A stretch of DNA of 64,000 nucleotides from Lampris incognitus (lineage: Eukaryota > Chordata > Actinopteri > Lampriformes > Lampridae): the NCBI RefSeq assembly GCF_029633865.1, contig NC_079215.1:56222856-56286855 (forward strand), read 5' to 3'. The notes beneath the pieces were generated by a model. The model was not told where the DNA came from and made no database searches. It saw nothing but the letters and a program-made list of their open reading frames with translations. Made by a program: the position numbers and the translations under genes. Below, one piece after another: positions 22,166-34,135 of the stretch (positions are counted from its first letter, which is position 1; every line of letters starts with the position of its first letter).

Positions 22166-22299
22166 TCATTTCTGTATTATAAAAGATCCGTTCCTGAACA
22201 ATATTATTTTTGTGTTACTTTTTCATAAAAATTGGAATGGGTTGAAACAGGTACAGGAATTTAAGGAGGATCAGCATCTTTATGAGGCTGACTTTGAGT

Positions 22300-23474
22300 T
22301 CATATGAGTTCATTTGAAGTGCAGGAGGAGTTATTGAAATTGGTGTCTTTGTGTGACGTGACCAATACAAGGGCAAGGATATTTTCAAAGCTGTTAAAAG
22401 TGTTTTAAGTGAGCATGGGGGCTTTGACAAGCTTTCAGCTGTTGTTACCGATGACGCACCATCAATGTGAAGAAGATGCACTAGATTCGCTGAGCTCCTC
22501 CAACAGAGCGGCACTGACTGCCCAGTACTGCACTGCATCATACACCAGGTGCGTAAGGTTATTGCTAGCTAGCTATTAATATACGGTTATGAATGTGGGT
22601 TTTCTTTGTGAGAATTGTTATCATAGGCTAAATCCTATTTCATTTGGATCTTACAGGAGGCCCTCTATGCCAAGACAATGAACTTCAGCCATGTCATGGA
22701 TTTAGTTACCAAGGTTACCAATCTCTTTCGACGGGGGAACAGGTCTCTCAATCATAGGAAGTTTGTAGCCTTTTTGGATGAAGTGAGTGTCGCTTATGAG
22801 GCTTTACAGATGCACACTGAGATCAGATGGATGAGCCGCGGGAAGTGCTTCGAGAGGGTTTTTTGCACTTCCTTGTGGATATTACCCCGCATCTTAATCA
22901 CCTTAATATGCAGTTGCAGGGAAGAGGCCAAACTGTCTCAGATCTCTATGCACACGTAATGCATTTAAGCGTAAATTAGCCCTGGTCAAAGAAGGCTTTT
23001 CATCCGACCATCCAAATTTGGCACTTTCCCGCCTGTGAAGAGACGAGCAAAGATGTCCCCAAATATGAGAAAACACTTCTCAAGTACAGAGCAGACACAG
23101 AAACACTGCAGCGGCAGTTCAAGGGACGCTTTCAAGATTTCCACGCCATGCAGCCGCAAACTGCGTTCTTCACTGACCCCCCCCTCTCTGCTGCTGTCAG
23201 TGGGCAACCCCCAGAGCTGCAGCTTGAACTTCGCGAACTACAGTCAGACCCCTTCTTTCAAGCAAAGCACAATGAGAGAGGAATTTCATTTTGGAGACCA
23301 CTACCCGAGTCCCACTTTCCATTCCTCAGGGATTTTGCATTCTCAGTGGCCAGCATGTTTGGGAGCACTTGCGAGAGCAGCTTCTCAACAATGAAGCACA
23401 TCAAGTCAAAAGAAAGAAACAGGCTGACAGATGAAACTGTTGCAGCTCAAGCAGGCTGGATGCACAAACACTGA
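22300..23474 (+). pseudogene. hAT transposase, GTF2IRD2/ZBED-like, degraded
   Basis: Frames joined through shifts read FGKLSAVVTD-like catalytic region, QQSGTDCPVLHCIIHQ before the intron, then EALYAKTMNFSHVMDLVTKV, VAYEALQMHTEIRWMSRGKC (CxxH/RW catalytic neighbourhood) and finally FAFSVASMFGSTCESSFSTM with KHIKSKERNRLTDETVAAQA, the C-terminal dimerisation region. The stop is at 23472-23474. There are frameshifts near 22870, 22950 and 23170 and a stop before the intron. This family has been domesticated in mammals as GTF2IRD2, but this copy is a transposon relic. Confidence 0.85.
22549..22656 (+). other. Intron in the hAT transposase
   Basis: gtgcgtaagg..ttggatcttacag interrupts the reading frame exactly between CIIHQ and EALYAKTM. 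Removing the 108 bp restores a continuous protein, with GT and AG ends. Confidence 0.8.
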
Positions 23475-23539
23475 CATTGACAATTCAGTCTATTGTACGC
23501 CAGCGGGAGAGGCCACAAGTATCTCATTAAGACAGAGCT

Positions 23540-23705
23540 ACTGGTCCACCTGTGGGTGCCTTTCAATGGCTTCATCAGTGTATGAATGTGTGTGTGAATG
23601 GGTGAATGTGAGGCAAACATTGTAAAAAAAAAAAGCACTTTGAGTGGTCGGTAGACTAGAAAAGCGTTATATGAAATGCAGTCCATTTACCATTTCAAGC
23701 TTAAT
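23540..23705 (+). mobile_element. tRNA-SINE family E, 3' half
   Basis: ggcttcatcagtgtatgaatgtg..gcactttgagtggtcggtag..gaaatgcagtccatttacc matches the 3' half of the full copy at 33052-33330. Confidence 0.75.
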
Positions 23706-24103
23706 GCATGTTTATTTGAAACATATGGAATGGGAGGGCAGAGTAGAAATGCACTACAAACATGAATATTAGTTTTTGCAGTTTAGTGTGAATGTTAACT
23801 TTTGTACCATTACTGAATGATGATTTTTGAGACCCCATTGCGGTGAAATAATGGTATATCACTCAGGAATGTGGACGTTTTGTTTCTGTGTTAAGCTCAT
23901 TAAATAGCTGGTATAATAAACATTGATTACCGGTATATATTTTATTCTTTTCATTGACTTGGCAGCTATAATTGGTTAATTGAGTGATGGGGTTACAGTA
24001 TCCCAGTGGTGGAAGTGCACGGTCACAATCTGGCCCTCTTGTAGTGGGAATAACATTTTTGGGGCCCTCTCTATCATCAAAGTTGCCCATCCCTGGTCTA
24101 GAG

Positions 24104-24540
24104 GATGACCTGTCTAGGTCAGGGTCTTGGACGAGATTGAAATTGCCACCTAAGATCAGGTAGCGACTGTATATATCTGGGAGGGAAGAACAAAAAAAGT
24201 TCAATAAATCTGTCATCATCCCTAATGGGGGCATAGATACGTGCTAAAACTACAGGTAAAATCGACGTGGGATCTTCAGTGGATTTCAAATGTTCAAATG
24301 CTACAATTTTACCAGTTAGGATAGCTACCCCTCTCGCCCTTTCAGAATACTTGGAGTGAAATACATGACTCATCCAGCGTCTCTTAATGCGTGAGATTTC
24401 AGAAAGCCAAAGGATGGGTTTCCTGGAGGAAATAGATATCCCCGTTAAGCTGTTGTAGGTGTGCCATCCCATCCATCACCTTACCCCGTTTGGTGACTCC
24501 ACTGACTCCTCTAACATTCAATGAGACAAACTGACACCCC
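24104..24540 (-). pseudogene. L1-like LINE ORF2 endonuclease fragment
   Basis: The minus strand reads SEISRIKRRWMSHVFHSKYS, RARGVAILTGKIVAFEHLKS, then LARIYAPIRDDDRF and, after a shift, RYLILGGNFNLVQDPDLDRS. These are APE-type endonuclease motifs (GGDFN box with N in place of D). The fragment ends where the hAT terminus begins, suggesting the hAT landed in the L1. Confidence 0.8.
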
Positions 24541-24931
24541 TTACCTTGAGCTCCTGTTGTGCTACACATTGTTCACACTACACTGGGGAGACAATGTGTG
24601 TCTAGATGACACCTGTGGGGGGGGGGCTGGGTTGAGAAACCATGACAGTATAGCCAGAGGAAGAAAAAAAAACTATTAATGAGCCCATAACCCTCATGAA
24701 GCTTTCCCTTCTTCTCATACTCACTAATCTGTTTATGTCGCAATTCCCATTATTTACAGTGTAACCCTACCAAAACGTGGACAATTGTAACCAAACGAAA
24801 AATTGTAACTGCTAGACCAGATATCAAACCTGTTTGGGTAAGGATGCTTGGCACTGCATTATGAAAATTCTTTCTGGAGACAATTTGACATTTCCCTTGA
24901 TGAATTCAAAGAGACCCTTGATAATAGTAGC
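24541..24931. other. No gene; possible L1 5' region then unique sequence
   Basis: Contains a poly-G run at 24617-24626. No coding signal. Confidence 0.45.
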
Positions 24932-24942
24932 AATAAACATAA

Positions 24943-24943
24943 T

Positions 24944-24994
<51 letters not shown>

Positions 24995-25883
24995 TCGGCT
25001 GCTCCCGTCAGGGGCCACCACAGCGGATCAGCGGTTTCCATCTCTTCCTGTCCTCTGCATCTTCCTCTGTCACACCAGTCACCGGCATGTCCTCCCTCAC
25101 CACATCCATAAACCTCCTCTTTGGCCTTCCTCTTTCCCTCTTGCCTGGCAGCTCCATATTCAGCATCCTTCTCCTAATATACCCAGCATCTCTCCTCCAC
25201 ACATGTCCAGACCATCTCAATCTTGCCTCTCTTGCTTTGTCTTCAAACCGTCCAACCTGAGTTGTCGCTCTAATATACTCGTTCCTAATCCTGTCCTTCT
25301 TCATCACTCCCAGTGAAAATCTCAGCATCTTCAACTCTGCCACCTCCAGCTCCTCCTCCTGTCTTTCATCAGTGCCACTGTCTCCAAACCATATAACATA
25401 GCTGGTCTCACAACTATCCTGTAAACCTTCCCTTTAACTCTTGCTGATACCCTTCTGTCGCATATCACTCCTGACACTCTTCTCCACCCACTCCACCCTG
25501 CCTGCACTCTCTCTTCACCTCTCTTCCGCACTCCCCCTTACTTTGGACAGTTGAGCCCAAGTGTTTAAACTCATACGCCTTCGTCACCTCTACTCCTTGC
25601 ACCATTCCACTGTCCTCCCTCTCATTTGGGCATATGTATTCTGTCTTCCGCCTACTTACTTACTTAATTTCCTTTTTCATTTCATTTGCTTACTGACTTT
25701 CAATCCTCTTCTCCCCAGTGCATACCTCCAGCTCTCCAGGCTCTGCTAAGTCTGCATCCTACTCTCACTACAGATCACAATGTCATCTGCAAACATCATA
25801 GTCCATGGAGACCCCTGCCTGATCTCATCCGTCAACCTGTCCACCACCATTGCAAACAAGTTCTTCCTTCTTCCTCACAATAT
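24943..25883 (-). mobile_element. RTE-type LINE with (TAG)n tail, copy b
   Basis: Minus-strand fragment from the region just after the catalytic box down to the 3' tail: VICRRVSARVKGKVYRIVVR-like and MLYGLETVALMKDRR, then KKDRIRNEYIRATTQVGRFE, RLRWSGHVWRRDAGYIRRR and GRPKRRFMDVVREDMPV. The tail has about 17 TAG units (24944-24993). aataaacataa flanks it (24932-24942 and, beyond copy a, 27002-27012). Frames are broken by several indels. Confidence 0.85.
24944..24993. repeat. (CTA/TAG)n tail of RTE copy b
   Basis: About 17 perfect trinucleotides. It forms the 3' tail of the LINE on the minus strand. Confidence 0.9.
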
Positions 25884-25896
25884 ACATAATAAACAT

Positions 25897-26997
25897 CTAC
25901 TACTACTACTACTACTACTTTCGGCTGCTCCCGTTAGGGGTTGCCACAGCAGATCATCCGTTTCCATTTCTTCCTGTCTTCTCCATCTTCCTCTGTCATA
26001 CCAGCCATCTGCATGTCCTCCCTCATCACATCCATAAACCTCCTCTTTGGCCTTCTTCTTTTCCCCTTGCCTGGCAGCTCCATATTCAGCATCCTTCTCC
26101 CAATATACCCAGCATCTCTCCTCCACACATGTCAAAGCCATCTCAATCTTGCCTCTCTTGCTTTGTCTCCAAACCGTCCAACTTGAGCAGCCCCTCTAAT
26201 ATAATCGTCCCTAATCCTGTCCTTCTTCGTCACTCCCAATGAAAATCTTAGCATCTTCAACTCTGACACCTCCAGCTCCACCTCCTGTCTTTTCATCAGT
26301 GCCACTGTCTCCAAACCATATAACATAGCTGGTCTCACAACCATCTTGTAAACCTTCCCTTTAACTCTTGCTGGTACCCTTCTGTCATAAATCACTCCTG
26401 ACACTCTTCTCCACCCACTCCACCCTGCCTGCACTCTCTTCTTCACCTCTCTCCTGCACTCCCCGTTACTTTGGACAGTTGACCCCAAGTACTGAAACTC
26501 ATATGCCTTCGTCACCTCCACTCCTTGCATCCTCACCATTCCACTGTCCTCCCTCTCATTCATGCATAGGTATTCCGTCTTGCTCCTACTGACTTTCATT
26601 CCTCTTCTCTCCAGTGCATACCTCCACCTCTCCAGGCTCTCCTCAACCTGCACCCTACTCTCGCTACAGATCACAATGTCATCTGCGAACATCATCGTTC
26701 ATGGAGACTCCTGCCTGATCTTGTCCGTCAACCTGTCCATCACCATTGCAAACAAGAAAGGGCTCAGAGCTGATCCTTGATGTAATCCCACCTCCACCTT
26801 GAACCCATCTGTCATTCCAACCGCACACCTCACACCACTGTCACACTGCCCTCATACATATCCTGCACCACTCCTACATTTTCTCTGCGACTCCCAACTT
26901 CCTCATATAATACCACACCTCCTCTCTCTTCACCCTGTTGTATGCGTTCTCTAAATCTACAAAGACACAATGTAACTCCTTCTGGCCTTCTCAATCA
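25897..26997 (-). mobile_element. RTE-type LINE with (TAG)n tail, copy a
   Basis: The longest copy. From the minus-strand 5' side it reads EEVWYCM-like palm sequence, MMFADDIVICSESRVQVEES (catalytic FADD box, about 26660-26695), FQYLGSTVQSNGECRREVKK, VKGKVYKMVVRPAMLYGLET and the WRRDAGYIGRRMLNMEL end, with 187 residues open (26132-26695). The tail is at 25897-25918. acataataaacat flanks both ends perfectly (25884-25896, 26998-27010). It is 5'-truncated and interrupted near 26130. Confidence 0.88.
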
Positions 26998-27065
26998 ACA
27001 TAATAAACATAAAAATAATAAAATATAATAACAAGTACTATAATAATCATATACTCTATTTACCG

Positions 27066-27752
27066 GCTTTAAATTCCTTGGAGTCCAAATCAGTGAGGAA
27101 CTTTCCTGGGCATTAAACAGCCAGGCCCTTGTGAAAAAGGCCCAACAACGCCTGCATTTCCTGAGGAGCGCCCGTCTATCCCCCAAAATTCTCACCAACT
27201 TCTACCACTGCACCATAGAGAGCATCCTGACCATCTGCATCTCAGTGTGGTACGGCAACTGCACCTCAGTAGACCACAAAGCTCTGCAGTGGGTCGTCCT
27301 GGCGGTCCAGCATATCACCGGTACCCAGCTCCCAGCCATAAAAGACATTTATCACAAACGCTGCCTTCGAAGGGGTCTGAGCATCAGCAGAGGTCCCACC
27401 CACCCCAACCATGGACTGTTCTCCCCCCTGCGCTCTGGGAGGCGCTACAGGAGCCTCAGAGCCCCCACTACCAGGCTCAAAAACAGCTTCTTTCCACAAG
27501 CTGTTGCCCACCTGAACCTGGCCACCCACTGAATGTCTGTAAATATTTTTAAATATTTTGTACTCCTGCTCTCTTTTAACTTATTTTAGCTTTTGGTCTT
27601 CATGTGTGTATATCTTATACTGCGTTTGCTGTGTTTGTCTGTGTCTGTCTTGCACTGTTTGGTGAAGCCACAGCCCTCATTTCATTTTTAACATGTGCCT
27701 GCACATTGTTTTTAATGACAATAAATTGAATTGAGTTGAATTGAATTGAATA
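27066..27752 (+). mobile_element. 5'-truncated L2/CR1-group LINE, copy 2
   Basis: Encodes FKFLGVQISEELSWALNS, KKAQQRLHFLRSARLSP, FYHCTIESILTICISVWYGN and GLFSPLRSGRRYRSLRAP up to a stop near 27532, followed by the 3' UTR and a TTGAA tail (27725-27752). 133 residues are open (27131-27532). Confidence 0.85.
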
Positions 27753-29129
27753 TACCATGTATAAGCTAAACATATGCATATATTATATACATATATTAAA
27801 CGATAATTATTGTAATTGTAAATTGCTACAATAATTGAACATAAAAATGATAGATACTATCACACTACCGTTTATAGTATCGCGCTGTTCCCACACATGG
27901 TGCCAAGGGAAACTGTAAAAGCCGCAGTGGTGACCCCTGAGAAACAGGGAATATGCTGAAAGATGAAGCTATCGTCATAATAACCATAATATATACACAT
28001 AGCAGAGGTTTATGGCAACATATAACAGACCTGAGACAGAAAAAGAAATAGATGAATATAGCAGGACTTAGTCCCACACAATTTCCTATCGTTCCTCAAA
28101 AAGGGAGGTAGCCAAGCTGTATATACATGAGTTTCATGCAAATAAGGTTTTTAGAAACGCCATCCCTACACTTAAAAGGCGCTTTTGAGAGAAGAGGTTG
28201 AGAGGGGATACATTATTCCTATTTCCTTCCCCGTCAGGGCACAAGGGGCGCTGTGGCCCCTCGCAAACATACACATTAGCAGAGCTCTGGATAAGTCTCT
28301 CTGAGGATACATGAAAAGCTGTTTGGTTGCAGTGTATCTAGTCCACGTAAGCACAATATTTTTCAAAAAAAATGTGATAAAAATAAAACGGACCTAGATG
28401 AGAAAAAGAAGGTTGACACGTTAACTTGTGAAACTATTAATTTAGCCAGGCCCATGCTATTGTAATTAGCCAAACCAACGAGGGCGATACAAACAAACAG
28501 CCCTCGTAAGTCCAAATGACTTTAACATCAAAAGAAATAAGGGAGCCCTTGTAGCCCAGCAGTAACAATTCTGAACCTTACGTGAAATGCTGCATCACAG
28601 AAAACGGGGCACCATCACTTTAACAACACTCCTACCAGCTGAGCCATACACAACAAGGGCTGCAATGGCGATAGCCCGCTAATTGGATGGCCTAGTAGTT
28701 AGCCCTTCAGCTGGCATGAGGCATATCGGTGTTATGAAGCCGGCCATGTTCCCACGAAAGTTGCAGCTTCCTCAGCCAAGGAGAACCGATTCTTATTACA
28801 GTCTCTGCCAGCGATGGGAAGCCATGCTGGATGTAGAAGCGATGGTCGCAGCCCCATGTGGTAGAGCTTAGCCATGACATCACAGTAGGCCGCACACCGC
28901 TTCAGGGCGTCAGGGGAATAGTCCTTTGTCTTGCCCTTTGTCCCAGTCGAATATCTCTCCATCCTATGAATCTACAGACCCTGTCTCATGAAAGCACGTT
29001 TTGTTGATTGTTCCGCCGTGGAAAAGAGTCCGGCGTCAAAACAGTAGTTCTACATTCCCCCCTGGCCCCTGTCATGCCTCTGTGCCCCCCAGGCGCCACA
29101 CTTTGAGCAACGCTGTGCTAGGCTATTAA
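27753..29129. other. No gene recognised
   Basis: AT-rich to 28600, then mixed composition. 28640-28740 has tRNA-like phrases (cctagtagttagccc) without a clear B box, possibly an old SINE. Confidence 0.45.
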
Positions 29130-30433
29130 CTGAATCTAGGAAATTTGATCATATCACGCCAATCCTAGCCTCATTTCACTTGCTCCGTGTTCACGTATAA
29201 TCTGAAACACCTAATGGGCTTGCCCCTTCATATTTGTCGGAGCTTAAAACAGCATGTACCTTCTCATGCCCTCTGTTCTCAAGGTGCAGGCCTCCTCTCT
29301 TTCCCCCGAGTTAAAAAGAAGTCTGCAGGCTGCAGAGCCTTCTCCTACCACGCCCCTTTCTTTGGAATAGTCTCCCAGTCGAAATCAGAGAATCTGATTC
29401 CGCAGACTCTTTCAAATTTAAACCGAAAAACCCATCCCCTCATTGTCTTTAATCTTGTTGTTTTACTTTATTAATCTGACAACTTTTTCTTAATCTTATC
29501 GCAGTTACTTCCTTTTGGGAGGGTCTCACGCTGTGTTTATGACTTCAGGTCTCAGCGGTAATCTCTCGGTCATGTTCTACCAACGAGAATGTTGCTAAAC
29601 CCTCTTCTGAAAGCATTACACCATTCTATCCTTCTGTTTGTATGCCTGACAGCCATGAGCACAAGTGCTCATATTGGGTGCCTGTCCCCCCTTGTCTTTC
29701 TTTCTCTCTCATTCAGGACCAGTTCTTCTTCTATAGGTTGTCAAATGACCATGGGACCCCCCCCCCCAATTCTCTCTCTCTTTGGGCTGCTGCGTCCTGT
29801 CTTCCCTTGGTCACAGGGCCATCCTCCTGCAGATTTAAGCTATTGTTTGCATTGTTCTTGTTCATCACTGCTTTTGCATAATTTGTTTTGGCTATGACTA
29901 ATTTGCATCACCTCTCTCTTCTTTCTCCCTCTGTAGGAATGCTGTGTTGGAGTCTGCCACCTGCATGCATTTGAAGTCCATCCTCTCTCAAGGGCTCCGT
30001 TGAGCTGGTTTTGTGGTGCCAGGGTCCTGCTGACTCTTGAGACTGCATCTATGGGGTAGCCTGACATAGTGTTGGAGGATCCCAGATTCAACCCATATGC
30101 TTTGCACTCTCTCCTTACAATTTTTATAACCTCATGCATTTTAATTTGCTTTGCCATGTTCTATTCATTAACTCGTTTTTTTCTACATTACCTCGCTCTG
30201 TGTGTAATTTCTGATTTTACATTGTAAGTGTGTTACTCTTGTCTACTCTGCATTCAACATCTATTGCATGCGTGTCTGTCTTGGAAGAGGGATCCCTTCT
30301 CTGTTTTCTGATGGAGTATTTCCTCATTCGAGCTGAGGGTCTAAGGATAATGGGTGTTTTATATTGCACTGATCATAAAGCCGTTTGGGACTTCTATGTG
30401 ATTTTGAGCTATACAAATAAACTTGCCTTGACA
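29130..30433 (+). mobile_element. L2-group LINE, C-terminus and 3' UTR
   Basis: 29130-29420 reads KFDHITPILASFHL, GLPLHICRSLK.., VPSHALCSQGAGLLSFPRVK and KKSAGCRAFSYHAPFFGIV, the usual C-terminus of fish L2-like reverse transcriptases with several shifts. The region to 30433 is 3' UTR, closing with gagggtctaaggataatggg and agctatacaaataaacttgc. A second unrelated insertion between 29500 and 30200 is possible. Confidence 0.65.
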
Positions 30434-30552
30434 ACAGCATAGGATGTCGGGGGAAAAGGGGCTTTGTGTTGATTTGTGTGAAAGAAAGGGAGAGGAGAAA
30501 GAGGGACTGTCAGGCCGTGTGTGTGTTCAATAAGACATCTTATAAGCTATAC

Positions 30553-30897
30553 TACTACTACTACTACTTTCGGCTGCTCCCGTTAGGAGTCACCACAGCG
30601 GATCATCCGTTTCCATTTCTTCCTGTCTTCTGCATCTTCCTCTGTCACACCAGCCACCTGCATGTCCTCCCTCACTACATCCATAAACCTCCTCTTTGGC
30701 CCTCCTCTTTTCCTCTTCCCTGGCAGCTCCATATTCAGCATCCTTCTCCCAATATACCCAGCATCTCTCCTCCACACATGTCCAAGCCATCTCAATCTTG
30801 CCTCTCTCTTGCTTGGTCTCCAAACCGTCCAACTTCAGCGGTCCCTCCAATATAATCATTCCTGTCCTTCTTCGTCACTCCCAGTGTAAATCTTAGC
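30553..30897 (-). mobile_element. RTE-type LINE with (TAG)n tail, copy c, perfect target duplication
   Basis: Only the last 345 bp: MRWLGHVWRRDAGYIGRRML and GRPKRRFMDVVREDMQVAGV (third-from-left residues vary), then a TAG tail (30553-30569). atcttataagctatac is repeated exactly at 30537-30552 and 30898-30913, a 16-bp duplication proving insertion by target-primed reverse transcription. Confidence 0.9.
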
Positions 30898-30913
30898 ATC
30901 TTATAAGCTATAC

Positions 30914-31309
30914 AGTAGACCTCAAACTATGACTGTTTTTGGCTGGACAAGAACAGCGGGCCAGCCCTACAAAGGCGATTGTCCCTTAACAACCATGAAC
31001 AAGTTACACCACTGGGGATCAGGTGACCAACGAGGAGTTTCCCTATCGGCTGTTGCTCTTTCGTGCTTATTCCAAATTTTCCCCACGCTGAAGAACGGAA
31101 TATATTGCTGCTCGTTCCACATCTGGTTATGCACTGTAACAGTCCAGCATGGAGCAGAGTAGGAGAGAAAACAGCTCCCCGAGTGACAGTCTCTCTGACA
31201 AAACACTCAATGCAGAGCGAGTCTGAGAGAAACGAGAGACATCCGCAGATAGAAACAGATGAAAGAGGAGGGGGGGGGGGTCGAATTGATTTCGCTTTCA
31301 AATCACCTC
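30914..31309. other. No gene recognised
   Basis: A poly-G run lies at 31271-31280. No supported ORF. Confidence 0.5.
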
Positions 31310-31890
31310 TTGCACTTGCGTACACGAAATGAAACGAAATGCCGTTTCCCCCAGCCCGCAGCAGTGCAACACAAAGACAAAAACTTACACATATATCCAA
31401 ACTAAACCAAAAAAAATCCCTGTCCAAAGGAACGAACACCAGCCAGGATGACTGTCAGAACCGCCGGTCTGCATGGGTTAGCGGTTAGCTTAGCCCGCCC
31501 CGCTTCCTGTCACATTGCCCTTGGCGTTTAATTCCTCCTCGGCGCAGCTCCAGGCAGGGGCCGTGGTCCCCGGGCCCACCGGACAAAGCAGACTAAGCTC
31601 TCCAAGCTGATCCAGCACCAGCTCTCCCAGCCGGACACCCTCGACACACCACCCAGCACTCCTCAAGACGACATCAAAAACACCACAGTCAACGCCGGGC
31701 GAGGCCGCCGCCAGACCGCGCTCAGTGTTATCAGAACCGCCGGTCTGCATGGGCTAGCAGTTAGCGCTAGCCTGCCCCGCTCTCCCAGCCATCAAGCGAA
31801 GACAAAACTTAGACGCAGATGTGGACAAAGACACCGCATGGATGGTACTGGGTGAGGCCGCCGCAAATGTGAATTCGTGGGGCCATCTTT
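31310..31890 (-). repeat. Unidentified dispersed repeat X, copy 2 (with partial tandem piece)
   Basis: Inverted relative to 9090-9358 and 60240-60712. The phrase gaaccgccggtctgcatggg occurs twice (about 31460 and 31736), each followed by a gctagc-rich segment, so a second partial copy abuts the first. Confidence 0.7.
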
Positions 31891-32321
31891 TTTTTACTCA
31901 CACATACGTAGCTTAACCATGTCATGTGATATGCTACTTCATTAGACTCTAACAACAAATAGTGATAATAATAAACTTACAAATATTACTGGGACCACTA
32001 CAGAAAATGGCAGATGGCACATTTAATATCCAGGAGTTCACATTATAGACACGACAACTGACTACCCCTGCAACAAACTGGCCACGACTTCCAACACTGA
32101 TCATACGCGGTCCAGACATATTATGAAGTTACTAGTTGTTGTTTTTTTACCTAGTCTTGTTTTTACATTAAAAAGAGTAATGGTGGTTGTCAAGCCATCA
32201 TGTGCTCTTGGGCACCTGGACAGAAAACAAAACCCTGATAACGGGGGGGGGGGGCACTGCACTAGACATGGGTCTTTTCTGTTCACACACCAGTTATATT
32301 GTAATGGTGTCTGTAGCTGGT
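31891..32321. other. No gene recognised
   Basis: AT-rich. A poly-G run is at 32245-32254. Confidence 0.5.
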
Positions 32322-32400
32322 GGCGACACGGTGGCGCAGTGGTTAGCGCGGTCGCCTCACAGCAAGAAGGTCCTGGGTTCAAGTCCCAGGGTAGACCTTC
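32322..32400 (+). mobile_element. AFC-type SINE, tRNA-like head only
   Basis: cacggtggcgcagtggttag (A box region) and gggttcaagtccc (B box region) with ctcacagcaagaaggtcctg between them. The body is missing. Confidence 0.8.
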
Positions 32401-32879
32401 TTTCCTGGCCGAAGAACAACAGACATTTTCTGCCCGTTTTAAAGCGGCGGTGAGTTCAGGTCCAGGAAAGGGAAATACAGTTTTAGGTGTACAAGTCAAA
32501 CTGTGGGCTGCTGGGCCATCACCACTCTCACACTTCCCCGCAGTTGATCCTTCCTTTCAACAGACAAACGGCAGAGACACAAGAGATGAACGGAGGACAA
32601 AACGAGCGTCTGAAGTCATCTCAGTTCACAGGGAGTCGAGAATTAAAATCAGGCCTCGAGGCACGACGGTGGGATGATGTCTTATTTCATGCGTGGATTG
32701 AAACACAAATTAGCTCAATTAGGGAGTCTCTCTCACTCTCTTTAACGCACTCTCTCTAGCGCCATCTAATGCTCAGTTCTCCTTTTGCCTTTCCTTCTCC
32801 TCTCTTCTTTCCACAGCTCAAACACATGTAGGTCAGGTGAATCGGCTGTACAAAATTGTCCCTGGGTGTGAATGTGTCG
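32401..32879. other. No gene recognised
   Basis: TC-rich low complexity near 32728-32760; otherwise unremarkable. Confidence 0.5.
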
Positions 32880-33037
32880 GCCCTGTTGAAGGTAAGGTTG
32901 AAATTACCCTGTGATTTGGGTTAGGGTTAGGGCTACCGTTAGGGGTAGGGTTAGAAATTAGGTGATAATTACCACCTTGTTACTAGGAAATGACTAGGTA
33001 ATTTCCGACCCCCTAAAATAAAGTGTTACCTACGACT
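32880..33037. repeat. Small dispersed repeat with internal TTAGGG-like units
   Basis: ttgggttagggttagggcta and gggtagggttagaaattagg (32918-32960) followed by aaataaagtgttacct, a phrase common at the end of a small fish repeat. This explains interstitial telomere-like sequence without chromosome fusion. Confidence 0.5.
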
Positions 33038-33051
33038 GTTACCACTAGTGT

Positions 33052-33330
33052 GTGGGGGCGGCATGGCCCAGGAGGTAGAGCGGGTCGTCTAGTAATCAGA
33101 AGGTCACTGGTTCGATCCCCAGCTCCTGCAGAGAGCGTGTCGAAGTGTCCTTGAGTAAGACACTGAACCCCTAACTGCTCCTGATGAGCAGGTTGGTGCC
33201 TTGTATGGCAGCCTCCACCATCAGTGTATGAATGTGTGAGTGAATGGGTGAATGTGAGGCGCACATTGTAAAGCACTTTGAGTGGTCGGTCGACTAGAAA
33301 AGCCGCCATATAAATACCATTTACCATTTC
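33052..33330 (+). mobile_element. tRNA-SINE family E, full length
   Basis: Head ggcggcatggcccaggaggt..agagcgggtcgtctagtaat with B box ggttcgatccc, body with gtgtccttgagtaagacact, and 3' end aagcactttgagtggtcggt..gccatataaa. The 3' half recurs at 23540-23705. Confidence 0.8.
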
Positions 33331-34135
33331 TTTCATCTGCCTGTTTCTCTGCCTCTCTCTTTCTTGCTCATCTCTCGTTTCGCCTGCAGGTAACAACCAG
33401 AGCTTCTCTCTGCAGCGCAGAACTTTCTGGTTAGCGTGCCTTTACTGGTTTGTTGGTCTACAATATAGCATTTGCACAGCATCCATACAGTCTACACAGT
33501 CACGTAAGACGCACAAAGCATCTTCACTCGCAGCACTCTTGCACGTGTACTACTTTGCAATCCTTTCTCTTACTCATCCACCACCTTTTGTAAAGTACAC
33601 AGAGATGTTGCTCGGAAAGGTCAGAACAAGCATGACTCACCGCCTTCCTGCAAGGATGTCTGCATGTGTCTCATAGCGGGGACAAGAGCAGGAATTAACA
33701 GAACAAGCCAAGTCTCTCCTAAAATAGAGGTTACTTAGCTAAAACCTAGAGATCCTCGAGAGGCTTCCGGAGGCCAAAGCCACCGGGGTCTCTGCTATAA
33801 ATGTAGCCGGGACAGTGGAAGGAGAGGAGGGGAGCGAGGCAGCTATAATTGGAGAGAGAGGAAAATGAGTTGAACTTTGACTTTGCCTCTCTTTATAGAT
33901 GACAGAGGCGACCTTGAGAAGGTGAGCAGTGAGATTGATGACGGTCATTTTGCTTAATGAGCTCACAAGAAGACCGCCTCCTCTTCCCCCTCCTCTCTGC
34001 CAGGGGAACCAATGATCTGCTCAAGATAGAGACAAATGTTGCTATGATTCACAGCAGACACCTATATCATACCATCCTTTTTAAGCCTACCCACCCCTCC
34101 ACACGTCCATTATCATGCAGTTGAACACCACATGT
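33331..34135. other. No coding exon found
   Basis: Includes a non-repetitive stretch 33760-34010 with balanced composition, which could be regulatory, but no splice-bounded ORF was found. Confidence 0.4.

Larger units (their letters stand above)
22262..24095 (+). mobile_element. hAT transposon (Charlie/GTF2IRD2-like), left end lost
   Basis: Holds a degraded hAT transposase with one intron (22549-22656) and a right terminus agttgcccatccctg (24081-24095), matching the hAT end CAGGGATGGGCAACT in inverse. I found no matching left terminus, so the 5' part is deleted or replaced. gtctagag (24096-24103) would be the 8-bp target copy if the left flank were present. Confidence 0.8.

Noticed and set aside
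32123..32677. A 184-residue plus-strand ORF
   Set aside because: It crosses a SINE head and has no domain or coherent composition.
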